A stretch of 64,000 nucleotides of DNA from positions 1 to 64,000 of the forward strand of contig NZ_JABAIJ010000010.1 in the NCBI RefSeq assembly GCF_012641435.1. Reading direction: 5' to 3'. The stretch is from Rhizobium sp. P38BS-XIX. GTDB taxonomy: Bacteria > Pseudomonadota > Alphaproteobacteria > Rhizobiales > Rhizobiaceae. Positions 8,993 to 17,261 of this stretch are shown here, in pieces. Position 1 is the stretch's first letter, and the number at the start of each line of letters is the position of its first letter. The notes beneath the pieces were generated by a model. The model ran no database searches. It was given only the letters and a program-made list of their open reading frames with translations, and was not told the origin of the DNA. Position numbers and translations under genes: made by a program.

Positions 8993-9883
8993 ATGAATGA
9001 TCAGACGACAGACCAGCCAAGTTTGAATGAACGAATCGACGCGGCACTCCCGTCGATGCCGCCGGCCGAACAGAAGATGGCGTCCTTCTTCCGAAATCAG
9101 AAGCAGGCGGTTCTTCTTAACTCGGCGGCAGAGATTTCCCTGAAAGCCGGCACAAGTGACGCGACGGTCGTACGGACTGCCCGCAGCCTCGGCTTTGAAG
9201 GGCTTGCCGATTTGCGCGAGGCAATCCTGGCCGATCTGACAGGATCTGGCCCGGAAGGCCGCCTAAGCCGAACGCTCGAGGATCTCGGAGCGAATTCCGA
9301 TGGGGCGTTGGGGCTTGTCCTGCGAGCTCATCGGGAAAGTCTGGAGGCGATGTCGTCGACCGCATTTTCCGAGGCCTTCGGGCGAACCATACGTATTCTA
9401 TTCTCGGCGCGGCGACGCTTCGTTTTCGGCATCGGCCCATCGGGGAGCGTTGCCGAATATGCCGCCTTGCAGTTCAATCGGCTCGGTCTGCCGACCACAG
9501 GTCTTTCGGATAGCGGCATCGGTCTGGCGGACCAACTCATCTCCGTCGGAAAAGGCGATGCGATCCTGATGATCGCTCATGCGCCCGTTTATCGGGAAGT
9601 GTCGGTCGTTCTTGACTACGCCGAGGCGAACGAGGTGCCGGTCTTGCTTGTCGGCGATAGCCTTTATCCATTTGTCAGCAAACAGGTGACGGAGGTTCTG
9701 CCCATATCGCGGGGGAGAGCCGATCATCTGGCAATGCATGGCGCAACGATCGTCCTGATCGAGGCCATGATCGTGGCGCTTGCGGCGGAAGACCGTGAAG
9801 CGGCGCTTTCGTCTCTCGCGAAATTTGGCGCTCTGCGTGGCGCTATCGACAAACACTGGCTGAAGCGCGGTGTGAAAAAATGA
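8993..9883 (+). CDS. MurR/RpiR-family transcriptional regulator (HTH + SIS domain)
   Basis: About 296 residues. The N-terminal HTH_6 domain includes AEISLKAGTSDATVVRTARS. The C-terminal SIS domain includes FVFGIGPSGSVAEYAALQFN, which in this family senses phosphosugars or other phosphorylated metabolites. An earlier ATG at 8966 would add nine residues, but neither start has a good ribosome site; 8993 gives the more typical N-terminus. It lies 39 bp upstream of a ferric-type ABC importer and very probably regulates it. An RpiR regulator is unusual for iron uptake and hints at a different substrate. Confidence 0.88.
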   Translation: MNDQTTDQPSLNERIDAALPSMPPAEQKMASFFRNQKQAVLLNSAAEISLKAGTSDATVVRTARSLGFEGLADLREAILADLTGSGPEGRLSRTLEDLGANSDGALGLVLRAHRESLEAMSSTAFSEAFGRTIRILFSARRRFVFGIGPSGSVAEYAALQFNRLGLPTTGLSDSGIGLADQLISVGKGDAILMIAHAPVYREVSVVLDYAEANEVPVLLVGDSLYPFVSKQVTEVLPISRGRADHLAMHGATIVLIEAMIVALAAEDREAALSSLAKFGALRGAIDKHWLKRGVKK

Positions 9884-9922
9884 TTTCAAGCTCAATATTT
9901 TCAAGCCCCTAAGGATAAGTCG

Positions 9923-10924
9923 ATGAAGAAGCTTTCATTCGCAGGCGCTGTCATGTTCGGTGTGACGGCGACGGTCAGCCTCGCCCATGCGGCGGACCAT
10001 CTCGTTGTTTACTCCGCTTTGGATAGCGTCGACACGGCAACCAAGGCATTCACCGCAAAGACCGGAATAGCGGTCGATCTCGTACGGCTTTCCACCGGTG
10101 AACTCCTTGGAAAAGTCGCTGCGGAAGGCAACAATCCGAAGTTTGACGTCCTCTGGGTCGAGGGCTCGGCCGTCATGCACAGGCTGGCAGATCAGAATAT
10201 CCTCAAGCCCGAGCCGGGTCTTGCCGATAAGGTCGAATATACTGCCCTCGGCAAGCGCCTTGTCCCAGCCAGTCAGGCCTATTTTCCCATTACAGTCTCG
10301 ACGACGGCGATTGCGGTCAACACGAAGAAGACGGGAAGTGCAAAGTTGCCTCGCTCCTGGCGTGATCTTGTCGGCTTTTCAGGCACGGTCGCGGCCAAGG
10401 ATCCAAACCTGTCCGGTCCGGCGTTTCAGTGGCTGGCCGGTTATTTCGCCGCCAAGGGCGTCGATGCCGGCAAGCAGGAACTCCTGGGTATTCTGACGAA
10501 CAAGAAGTTGAGCGGAATTCCAAGCGGCGGGGCGGTCAACAAGTCGTTGATCACCGGCGATGCGGCTGTCGCGATCCAACAGGATACCTCGATCTATGCG
10601 TTGATCGATCAGAAGGAGCCGATTTCGATCGTCTACCCGACCGAAGGCGTCGTCGCGATCCCTTCCAGCGCCGGCATTGCCCGTACGACCCAGCATGAGC
10701 AGGACGCAAAAGCGTTCGTGCAATTCCTGCTCACCAAGGAGGCGAATACGGCAATGGAACAGACGGACGGAGGCGATGGTTTCTTCGCGCCGTTGATCGA
10801 TGGCGTAAAGGGCAAGGGCGCTCGCGTCGACAATACATCCAGCTGGCAGGTTCTTGACGACAAGGTCGCCTCTGCAAACGAAACCGAGTGGAAGCAATGG
10901 TTCCGGGATCAATTCGTACCTTAA
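9923..10924 (+). CDS. ABC transporter substrate-binding protein of the ferric/aminophosphonate-type family
   Basis: 333 residues. A signal peptide (MKKLSFAGAVMFGV, cleavage near AHAAD) is followed by HLVVYSALDSVDTATKAFTAKTG. The fold family covers Fe3+, 2-aminoethylphosphonate and polyamine-like ligands. The adjacent Tyr-Tyr pair that binds iron in FbpA-type proteins is not found: the matching region reads AVAIQQDTSIYALIDQ before VYPTEG. The ligand may therefore not be ferric iron. A GC-rich hairpin separates it from the permease gene, as in the other importers of this window. Confidence 0.88.
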   Translation: MKKLSFAGAVMFGVTATVSLAHAADHLVVYSALDSVDTATKAFTAKTGIAVDLVRLSTGELLGKVAAEGNNPKFDVLWVEGSAVMHRLADQNILKPEPGLADKVEYTALGKRLVPASQAYFPITVSTTAIAVNTKKTGSAKLPRSWRDLVGFSGTVAAKDPNLSGPAFQWLAGYFAAKGVDAGKQELLGILTNKKLSGIPSGGAVNKSLITGDAAVAIQQDTSIYALIDQKEPISIVYPTEGVVAIPSSAGIARTTQHEQDAKAFVQFLLTKEANTAMEQTDGGDGFFAPLIDGVKGKGARVDNTSSWQVLDDKVASANETEWKQWFRDQFVP

Positions 10925-10931
10925 TCGGGCC

Positions 10932-10956
10932 GGAGGCGGGGGATGTCCGCGCCTCC
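10932..10956 (+). repeat. Intercistronic hairpin after the binding-protein gene
   Basis: GGAGGCG (10932-10938) and CGCCTCC (10950-10956) form a perfect 7-bp GC-rich stem just after the stop codon, followed by TTT. It could stabilise the upstream message or attenuate read-through. Confidence 0.6.
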
Positions 10957-10986
10957 TTTGACAACAGGTCCGTCGGGAATATCGCT

Positions 10987-12705
10987 TTGCGCTTATCCAG
11001 ACCAAGGCTCAGCGGGAATTGGCGCGGCGGTGCGCCGCTGCTCTGGCTCGCCGCTTTCATCCTGATCGGCTTGCCGATGCTTCTCGTCCTGGCGCAGGCG
11101 ATCTTTCCGAAGTTGTTTGACGCCACCGACCCCAGTATTGCGCCCTCGCTGGATGCCGTGATGCGCCTGGTCACGTCTCCGCGCCTGCTGCGTGGCATCG
11201 TCAATACAATTGTTCTCGGCATCGTCGGCGCCTTGGCGTCGACCCTTCTGGGTGCGGCATTGGCGCTTGTCGTCCATCTGAGCGATATTCGCTTGCGCAA
11301 GCTCTGGATGGCGTTGCCCTGGATCGTTTTCGCGACGCCGAGCTACCTGAAGGGCCTTGCCTGGGTTTTGCTGATGTCGCAGGGCGGCTACCTCGTCTAT
11401 CTTGGCATCCTGTCGCCGCCGCAGGCCTCATCCTTCTTCGGGCCGCCCGGCTTGCTGCTCGTCATGGCGCTTTCGCTTTTCCCGGTGCCGTATTTTATCA
11501 TCCGTGCCCGCCTGGAAGGTATTGGCGGCGAATACATCGATGCCGCGCGGATGGCATCCGCCGGCTCCATGCGCACCATCTCCAGGATCATCATTCCCAT
11601 GCTGATGCCTGCGATCGGCTTATCCTTGCTGACGACCTTTGCGGAGATCATCGGCGATTTCGGACTGGCCAACACGATCGCAAGATCCATGAATTTCGGG
11701 TTGCTGACCTACAATATCTACGCCGCGACCTCGAGCTTTCCGGTCGATTTTCCGGCAGCGGGTGCACAGGCATTGCTTCTGGCCGTCCTCGTCTCCGGAT
11801 CAGTCATGGCAGCGGCAGCGAGCGGCACACAGCGAGACGCCCGCTTCGTATCCGGTCGCAATCGGCCGTTGCGGCGCTACAGGCTCGGAGCCTGGCAACT
11901 GCCGGCAGTCGTCCTGCTCATGCTGATTGTCGTCCTCTCGGCCGTTTTGCCATTACTCGCCGTGACACTCAGGGCATTCACGACCTCGCTCGGAGGCGGC
12001 CTCGCCCTCACGAACTTCTCTCTGAGCGCGGTGAGGGCGGTATTCGACATGTCGAATGTTGCGGGGCAGGCGCTGATGTCGAGTTTCCTCTATGGCGTGG
12101 TGGCAGCACTGATGACGGTGGCATTCTCGGCGCTGTTCGCATTCAAGGTCTCGTTCGCGTCCAAGCGCGTCCGGGCAATCGCAGTCGGGCTGGCCATGAT
12201 AACGGTCGCAGTACCCGGCATCATACTCGCGTTCGGCTATATACTTCTCTATGACCGCGTCCCGGGCTTCACTGATCTCGGCTTGTACGGAACGCGGACG
12301 CTGTTGGTCCTTGGTTATTGCGCCGCCGCGCTGCCCTATTGCCTGATTTTCATGTGGTCGGCGCTCGATCGGCTTGGTCCATCGATCAGCGAGGCGTCGC
12401 GTCTTGCCGGCGCAAGTCCCATGCAACACCTTCGGCGGATCGTCGGTCCTCTGATCGGACGTGCTATTGCGGCCGCTTTCGGTGTCACCATGGTCCGCAC
12501 CATTTTCGAATTGCCGATGTCACAGTTTCTCATGCCTCAGGCGGGGCCGGCATTGCCGGCGCTGATCGTTGATGACTTCACCCAGGACCGAGATGCCGTC
12601 GCCTGCGCGATGGCTCTGGTGGCCCTGCTGGCCGTTAGCATCACGTGGGGCCTCGTGTTTGCTTCGACGAGGCTGAACGCTCATCCAAAGGAGATCGATC
12701 CATGA
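10987..12705 (+). CDS. Ferric-type ABC transporter permease, fused two-domain form
   Basis: About 572 residues with two binding-protein-dependent transport domains in one chain (FbpB/ThiP arrangement). The EAA-like loops are seen as EYIDAARMASAGSMRTISRIIIPML in pieces and ISEASRLAGASPMQHLRRIV. About twelve transmembrane helices are expected. The start is uncertain. The open frame reaches back into the binding-protein gene to 10888, but the intercistronic hairpin lies in between, so TTG 10987 with GGGA upstream is preferred. It ends in a 4-bp ATGA overlap with the ATPase gene. Confidence 0.85.
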   Translation: MRLSRPRLSGNWRGGAPLLWLAAFILIGLPMLLVLAQAIFPKLFDATDPSIAPSLDAVMRLVTSPRLLRGIVNTIVLGIVGALASTLLGAALALVVHLSDIRLRKLWMALPWIVFATPSYLKGLAWVLLMSQGGYLVYLGILSPPQASSFFGPPGLLLVMALSLFPVPYFIIRARLEGIGGEYIDAARMASAGSMRTISRIIIPMLMPAIGLSLLTTFAEIIGDFGLANTIARSMNFGLLTYNIYAATSSFPVDFPAAGAQALLLAVLVSGSVMAAAASGTQRDARFVSGRNRPLRRYRLGAWQLPAVVLLMLIVVLSAVLPLLAVTLRAFTTSLGGGLALTNFSLSAVRAVFDMSNVAGQALMSSFLYGVVAALMTVAFSALFAFKVSFASKRVRAIAVGLAMITVAVPGIILAFGYILLYDRVPGFTDLGLYGTRTLLVLGYCAAALPYCLIFMWSALDRLGPSISEASRLAGASPMQHLRRIVGPLIGRAIAAAFGVTMVRTIFELPMSQFLMPQAGPALPALIVDDFTQDRDAVACAMALVALLAVSITWGLVFASTRLNAHPKEIDP

Positions 12706-13742
12706 CGACGCCTGCGCTCGAATGCGTAAACCTGGGCAAGTCTCTCGGCGGCAAAGCGGTGCTCAATAACCTTGGCTTCACGCTGGAGGCCGGGGAAGTC
12801 ATCGCTCTCGTCGGTGCAAGCGGATCCGGCAAGTCGACCCTGTTGCGATCCATTGCCGGTCTCGTCGATCCGGACGATGGCGACATTCACATCCAAGGGG
12901 AAGCCGTCTGGTCGCGCCGCAATCGCGTGGCAGCCGAGCAGCGAAATGTCGGACTGATCTTTCAGGACTATGCGCTCTGGCCCCATATGACGGTGCGCAA
13001 GAATTTGAGCTTCGGTCTTGAAGCGAAAGGGTTCGACCGCAACGAAATCAGTCGCCGCATCGATCATGCGCTCTCCATTACCCACCTCGAACAGCTCGCA
13101 AGCCGCAAGCCGAGCGAGTTGTCGGGCGGTCAGCAGCAACGCGTTGCCATTGCACGTTGCCTGGCCATGCGCCCGCGCCTGCTTCTTCTTGACGAGCCGC
13201 TGAGCAATCTTGATGCGGCCCTCCGTGACGACCTGCGCGCAGAGATGATGCGGCTCATCCGCTCGGAGGAAATGAGCGCGGTTTATGTGACGCACGACCA
13301 GGTCGAAGCGATGGCGGTCTCCGACCGGCTGGCGGTGATGGAAAATGGATCCATCGTACAGTTCGCTCCGCCTCAGGCGATCTATGAGGCGCCCGCCAAT
13401 GCGTTCGTCGCCAAATTTCTTGGCGGGTTCTCTCTGCTCAGCGGCATTGCGTCGGATGCGAACTTCCAGGTCGCATCCGACGGGAGCGTCATGAAGCATG
13501 CCTCTCATCCTATCCAGGGTCCTGCCGTACTCGTTGTTCGTCCTGAAGACGGAAGGCCGGCCGCCGGACAGAACGACTTGATGGGTGAGGTGGTCGACAG
13601 TGCGTTTCAGGGCAGGTGCTGGCGGGTTCAGGTCCGCGTTGGCAGCGACCTCCTTCGCCTCGATTGGCCACGCAGAGAGGAGAGAGGCTCCTTCCTCTCG
13701 TTTTCCCTTCCCCCCGAACGATGCACCGTCTTGCCTGCGTAA
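12702..13742 (+). CDS. ABC transporter ATP-binding protein of the ferric-type importer
   Basis: 346 residues. Walker A is GASGSGKSTLLRSIAG, the Q-loop lies in LIFQDYALWPHM, the signature is LSGGQQQRVAIARC and Walker B is LLLLDEPLSNLDAALRDD. The H-loop is in YVTHDQVEAM. A C-terminal extension of about 110 residues looks like a TOBE/FbpC-type regulatory domain. The ATG at 12702 is chosen because it overlaps the permease stop by 4 bp; longer frames run back into the permease gene. Confidence 0.93.
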   Translation: MTTPALECVNLGKSLGGKAVLNNLGFTLEAGEVIALVGASGSGKSTLLRSIAGLVDPDDGDIHIQGEAVWSRRNRVAAEQRNVGLIFQDYALWPHMTVRKNLSFGLEAKGFDRNEISRRIDHALSITHLEQLASRKPSELSGGQQQRVAIARCLAMRPRLLLLDEPLSNLDAALRDDLRAEMMRLIRSEEMSAVYVTHDQVEAMAVSDRLAVMENGSIVQFAPPQAIYEAPANAFVAKFLGGFSLLSGIASDANFQVASDGSVMKHASHPIQGPAVLVVRPEDGRPAAGQNDLMGEVVDSAFQGRCWRVQVRVGSDLLRLDWPRREERGSFLSFSLPPERCTVLPA

Positions 13743-13769
13743 CTCAATGATCAAAAGAAGAAGACACTC

Positions 13770-14525
13770 ATGACCACCATAACAAGCATAACATCGACCA
13801 TGACGGCCTCCTTTCTGGGCTCGTTCGTCGAAGTCGTCGAAGCGTTCACCATCATTCTGGCTGTCGGCATCACCCAAAGCTGGCGGCCGGCCTTCATAGG
13901 AACAGGCCTGGCACTCGGTGTGCTCGCCATACTCGTTTTTGCCCTCGGGCCGCTGCTTGGTCTCATTCCGATCGAGATCATGCAATTGGTGATCGGGACC
14001 ATGCTTGTCCTGTTCGGACTGCGCTGGCTGCGAAAGGCAATTTTGCGCGCCTCCGGCTTCATCGCCCTGCATGACGAAGGGAAGGCGTTTGCGACGGAGA
14101 CCGAGAGCCTCAAGCGTCAGTCTTCGGATCGCCGGGCCGACTTCATGGCAGGCATGGCGGCATTCAAGGCCGTGCTTCTCGAAGGTGTCGAGGTCGTCTT
14201 CATCGTGCTTGCGACAGGCGCTGGCCAAGGCTTGATCGGTTATGCGAGCCTCGGCGCGTTGATCGCCTGCGTTCTCGTTATCCTCATCGGCCTGCTTCTT
14301 CACAAGCCGCTGACCGCTGTTCCGGAAAACAGCCTCAAGTTCGTCGTCGGCTTGCTGTTGAGCACCTTCGGCATCTTCTGGGTTGGTGAAGGGCTCGGCG
14401 CGGAATGGCCCGGTGCGGATCTATCGCTGCTTCCGATCTTTGCCGTGCTTGCCGTATTTGCATTTGTTGCCGTGAACAGGCTGCGGCTGTTCCGCTCTAC
14501 CCATTCCGAAAGGATCGCATCATGA
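13770..14525 (+). CDS. Integral membrane protein with duplicated FTR1-like E-x-x-E motifs (COG4280-like)
   Basis: 251 residues, about seven transmembrane helices. Two segments mirror each other: FVEVVEAFTIILAVG near residue 16 and LLEGVEVVFIVLATG near residue 135. Each puts an E-x-x-E motif at the start of a hydrophobic helix. The second resembles the R-E-G-L-E motif of FTR1/EfeU high-affinity iron permeases. The internal duplication and buried acidic pairs suggest a metal-cation transporter, but this protein is usually annotated only as uncharacterised. It is 27 bp downstream of the importer ATPase and probably in the same operon. Confidence 0.7.
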   Translation: MTTITSITSTMTASFLGSFVEVVEAFTIILAVGITQSWRPAFIGTGLALGVLAILVFALGPLLGLIPIEIMQLVIGTMLVLFGLRWLRKAILRASGFIALHDEGKAFATETESLKRQSSDRRADFMAGMAAFKAVLLEGVEVVFIVLATGAGQGLIGYASLGALIACVLVILIGLLLHKPLTAVPENSLKFVVGLLLSTFGIFWVGEGLGAEWPGADLSLLPIFAVLAVFAFVAVNRLRLFRSTHSERIAS

Positions 14526-14740
14526 ACCTGCTAAAATCGATCATTGCGGAATTGCTGGGGATGTTCATCGATGATGGTGCCTTGGCATTGCTCTCGCTGG
14601 CTCTCATCATTGTCATCGCAATAGCGGTCTATGCCGGCCTCTTCTCGGGTTTCATCGCTGCGCTCATACTTCTCATGGGGTGCATTCTCATTCTTGCAGA
14701 AAGCCTGACGCGCGCGGCACGAAATTGGCGTCAACGATAG
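14522..14740 (+). CDS. Small two-helix membrane protein
   Basis: 72 residues. Two hydrophobic helices (about 20-38 and 40-60) are followed by a basic tail (RAARNWRQR). The ATG overlaps the stop of the FTR1-like gene (ATGA), so it is translationally coupled and may be a small accessory subunit of that transporter. No family recognised. Confidence 0.7.
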   Translation: MNLLKSIIAELLGMFIDDGALALLSLALIIVIAIAVYAGLFSGFIAALILLMGCILILAESLTRAARNWRQR

Positions 14741-15156
14741 CCATGACAATTCTGGCGCCCGCCGGAACGGCGGGTGCCCAGGCAGAGAGAAATTCTGCGT
14801 GAGCACTGGCCGATGCCCGAGGAGAAGCTTCTCAAGAAGTTTCCTGACGCTGCGGAAGCCTCCGTTGCATTGGGAGCGCGCCTGCACGGCATGGCCTAAG
14901 CGGCCGCCATGACCTTCGTGCGATCTGCACGTGCTAGGCAATTGCTGCGTCTGGCATTGCGGTTTCATGCCGCCGGGATGTCCTTTTATATTGCATTGCG
15001 GAACATTTGCCGCCATAAAACGCTCACTCACCACGGACCCGGTGAAACTCCGGGTGGCTCTTCTGGCCGCCGATCCGCCAGACCACGCAAAAACAGCATG
15101 CAATCCAATCAACCGCTCCATGGGCGGCCGAGCTATGCTTTGCGAGAATTTACTCC
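14741..15156 (+). other. 416-bp region with no assured gene; small frame and hairpins upstream of sulP-type gene
   Basis: A short frame runs from GTG 14774 (or ATG 14813) to TAA 14899. Its end reads MPEEKLLKKFPDAAEASVAL and it is protein-like in composition, but it is unrecognised and may be a gene remnant. A hairpin with arms GCCCGCCG and CGGCGGGT lies near 14759-14776. A second perfect stem, ACCCGG (15037-15042) with CCGGGT (15050-15055), lies in the probable leader of the SulP gene and is followed by more GC-rich pairing around 15056-15085. No known riboswitch class could be matched. Confidence 0.4.
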
Positions 15157-16620
15157 ATGCAATTTTCATCCATTCGTCGTGATTGGTCCGCCAATCCCAT
15201 GCGCGAAATGCTGGCAGGTGCTGTCGCGACATTCGCGCTTATTCCCGAAGTCATCGCCTTTTCCTTCGTGGCCGGCGTCGATCCTCAGGTCGGGCTGTTT
15301 GCCTCCTTTGTCATCGGTATTGTGATTTCGTTTACGGGCGGCCGTCCCGCCATGATTTCCGCAGCCGCCGGGTCGGTCGCGCTCGTTGCGGCGCCGTTGG
15401 TTCATGCGCACGGCTTGCCATATCTGTTTGCAGCCGGCCTGCTCGCGGGTGTGCTGCAAATCGCCTTCGGCCTGCTGCGCCTCGGCGTGCTGATGCGCTT
15501 CGTGTCGAAATCCGTCCGCACGGGCTTCGTCAATGCGCTTGCAATCCTGATCTTCTCGGCACAGCTTCCCCATATCATCGGCGGGGACTGGCTCGCCTAT
15601 GCCATGCTGGCGGCCGGTCTGGTGGTGATTTACGTAGCGCCGCGGATCACGACGGCTATTCCGTCGCCGCTGATCTGCATCCTCATTTTGACGGTCGTAT
15701 CCATCTCGCTGCATCTGCCTGTCCTGACCATTGCCGATCTGGGCAAACTGCCGGATTCTCTACCATCATTTGCGTGGCCCACAGTTCCATTGACCATGGA
15801 AACACTAACAATCATCGCCGGTCCGGCATTGGCCATTTCCATGGTCGGCCTGCTTGAATCGATGATGACGGCCAGCGTCGTCGACGATCTTACAGATACG
15901 TCCAGCGCGAAAAACCGCGAATGCGCCGGCCTCGGCATCGCCAATGCCGCAGCAAGCCTGTTTGGCGGGATCGCAGGTTGCGGCATGATCGGGCAAACCG
16001 TCAGCAACGTGAAATACGGCGGCCGCGGGCGACTATCGACGCTGTTTGCCGGCGCGCTTCTGCTTATTCTGATGGTATTGCTGAAGCCTTGGGTCTCTCA
16101 AGTGCCGGTCGCCGCGCTGGTCGCCATCATGGTGATGGTGTCGATCGATACATTCGACTGGTCGTCACTGCGAAGCCTCATCGTCCATCCGAAGACCTCA
16201 AGCATCGTTATGGTCGTCACGGTGCTGGTCACGGTCTTCAGCGCCAACCTGGCGCTCGGCGTGACGGTTGGAGTGCTTCTGAGCGGCGTATTCTTCACTT
16301 TCAAGGTAGCGCGCCTGCTCAAGGTCGAAACCGAAGAGGAGGAGTCCGGACGGGTCACTTACCGCGTCTCGGGGCAAGTGTTTTTCGCATCGGCCGATAT
16401 TTTCATCGAGGCCTTCAATATCCAGGACGGAAGCGAAAAGGCCGTTATTATCGACGTGTCGCATGCGCATTTCTGGGATATCACGGCGGTTGCCGCTCTC
16501 GATAGAGTCGTGCAACGCTTCAAGGCCCATGCAAGCTCCGTCGAAGTCCTTGGGCTCAACCAGGCGAGTTCGACACTGATCGGAAGTCTCGATGGGTCGA
16601 TGAAGTTGAAAGAGGTCTGA
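15157..16620 (+). CDS. SulP-family anion transporter with C-terminal STAS domain
   Basis: 487 residues. It begins almost directly with the transport domain (AGAVATFALIPEVIAFSFVAGVDPQVGLFASF). Further family landmarks are GGRPAMISAAAGSVALV and the loop GLGIANAAASLFGGIAGCGMIGQTVSN. A STAS domain lies at about residues 385-480 (VSGQVFFASADIFIEAF, AVIIDVSHAHFWDITAVAALD). Members carry sulfate, bicarbonate or other anions in symport with Na+ or H+. The substrate is not deducible; no sulfur or carbonic-anhydrase gene is nearby. Confidence 0.93.
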   Translation: MQFSSIRRDWSANPMREMLAGAVATFALIPEVIAFSFVAGVDPQVGLFASFVIGIVISFTGGRPAMISAAAGSVALVAAPLVHAHGLPYLFAAGLLAGVLQIAFGLLRLGVLMRFVSKSVRTGFVNALAILIFSAQLPHIIGGDWLAYAMLAAGLVVIYVAPRITTAIPSPLICILILTVVSISLHLPVLTIADLGKLPDSLPSFAWPTVPLTMETLTIIAGPALAISMVGLLESMMTASVVDDLTDTSSAKNRECAGLGIANAAASLFGGIAGCGMIGQTVSNVKYGGRGRLSTLFAGALLLILMVLLKPWVSQVPVAALVAIMVMVSIDTFDWSSLRSLIVHPKTSSIVMVVTVLVTVFSANLALGVTVGVLLSGVFFTFKVARLLKVETEEEESGRVTYRVSGQVFFASADIFIEAFNIQDGSEKAVIIDVSHAHFWDITAVAALDRVVQRFKAHASSVEVLGLNQASSTLIGSLDGSMKLKEV

Positions 16621-16706
16621 TGGGAACTGGCAATCCCCGGGATGTCGTTCCTGGGATTGAATTTCAGGTTGCCGATACCGCCAATACCTTTGAAGGATGA
16701 TCCGCC

Positions 16707-17117
16707 ATGAGCCAGTTGGAAGACAAGAATTTCCTCAATCCGCAATCCATGCCGAAACCATTCGGATACAGCCAGATAGTGGTGACAGGCCCGGGCCGAA
16801 CCGTTTATGTCGCGGGCCAGATCGCGCTGGACGCGCAAGGCCAACTCGTCGGCGCTGGTGACATCCGGGCACAGACGGAACAGGTCTTTCGCAACCTGCA
16901 GGCAGCCATGCAGGCGGCGGGCGGCGACCTCGGCGATATCGTTAAGCTGACGGTGTTCATGGTCGATGTCGGCGCGCTGGCCATATTTCGGGAAGTACGC
17001 GATCGTTTCATCAAGCCGGGTCCGCGCGTGCCGGCAAGCTCGCTCGTTCAGGTTTCTGCCCTGTTTCGTCCGGAATTTCTGATCGAAATCGAAGCGATCG
17101 GCCACGTTGCGGCTTAA
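16707..17117 (+). CDS. RidA/YjgF-family protein
   Basis: 136 residues, typical length. The family core is seen in TVYVAGQIALDAQGQLV, ITDI-like DIVKLTVFMVDV, and the C-terminal VPASSLVQVSALFRPEFLIEIEAIG. The Arg that binds the ligand carboxylate in RidA is expected before the LIEIE strand; the equivalent position here is not certain. RidA homologues hydrolyse reactive enamines/imines or aid N-heterocycle breakdown (RutC). A partial inverted repeat (AATCCC at 16632, GGGATT at 16653) lies upstream. It is 1.7 kb from the catabolic cluster at 18800 and could be linked to it. Confidence 0.9.
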   Translation: MSQLEDKNFLNPQSMPKPFGYSQIVVTGPGRTVYVAGQIALDAQGQLVGAGDIRAQTEQVFRNLQAAMQAAGGDLGDIVKLTVFMVDVGALAIFREVRDRFIKPGPRVPASSLVQVSALFRPEFLIEIEAIGHVAA

Positions 17118-17261
17118 CCGATCGGATTTATCCAGCTTGCTTGCAAAGAGTCCATGCCGAAGGGGCTGGTCGATTGCGGCCGTCGCCATACCTATTCTGA
17201 GTTGAGGAAGCCTTTTGGGGCTGACCGTAACGTCCTGCAGAAGCGCAGGCTGTCGATAGGG

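Noticed and set aside
10943..11060. ATG 10943 with GGAGG upstream as the permease start
   Set aside because: It is out of frame with the permease and reaches a stop after about 38 codons; the GGAGG is part of the intercistronic hairpin.
9923..13742. Firm assignment of the second ferric-type importer to iron
   Set aside because: No Tyr-Tyr pair, no RirA-type box upstream (the nearest TGA...TCA has an 8-nt spacer), and an RpiR regulator.
12681..14303. A 540-codon open frame on the minus strand, opposite the importer ATPase and the FTR1-like gene
   Set aside because: Its translation is rich in His, Arg, Gln and Asp without any family pattern, while the plus strand has intact Walker motifs. High-G+C genes often leave long open antisense frames.
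14900..15156. A known riboswitch upstream of the SulP gene
   Set aside because: Hairpins are present, but no conserved core of any remembered riboswitch class could be matched.
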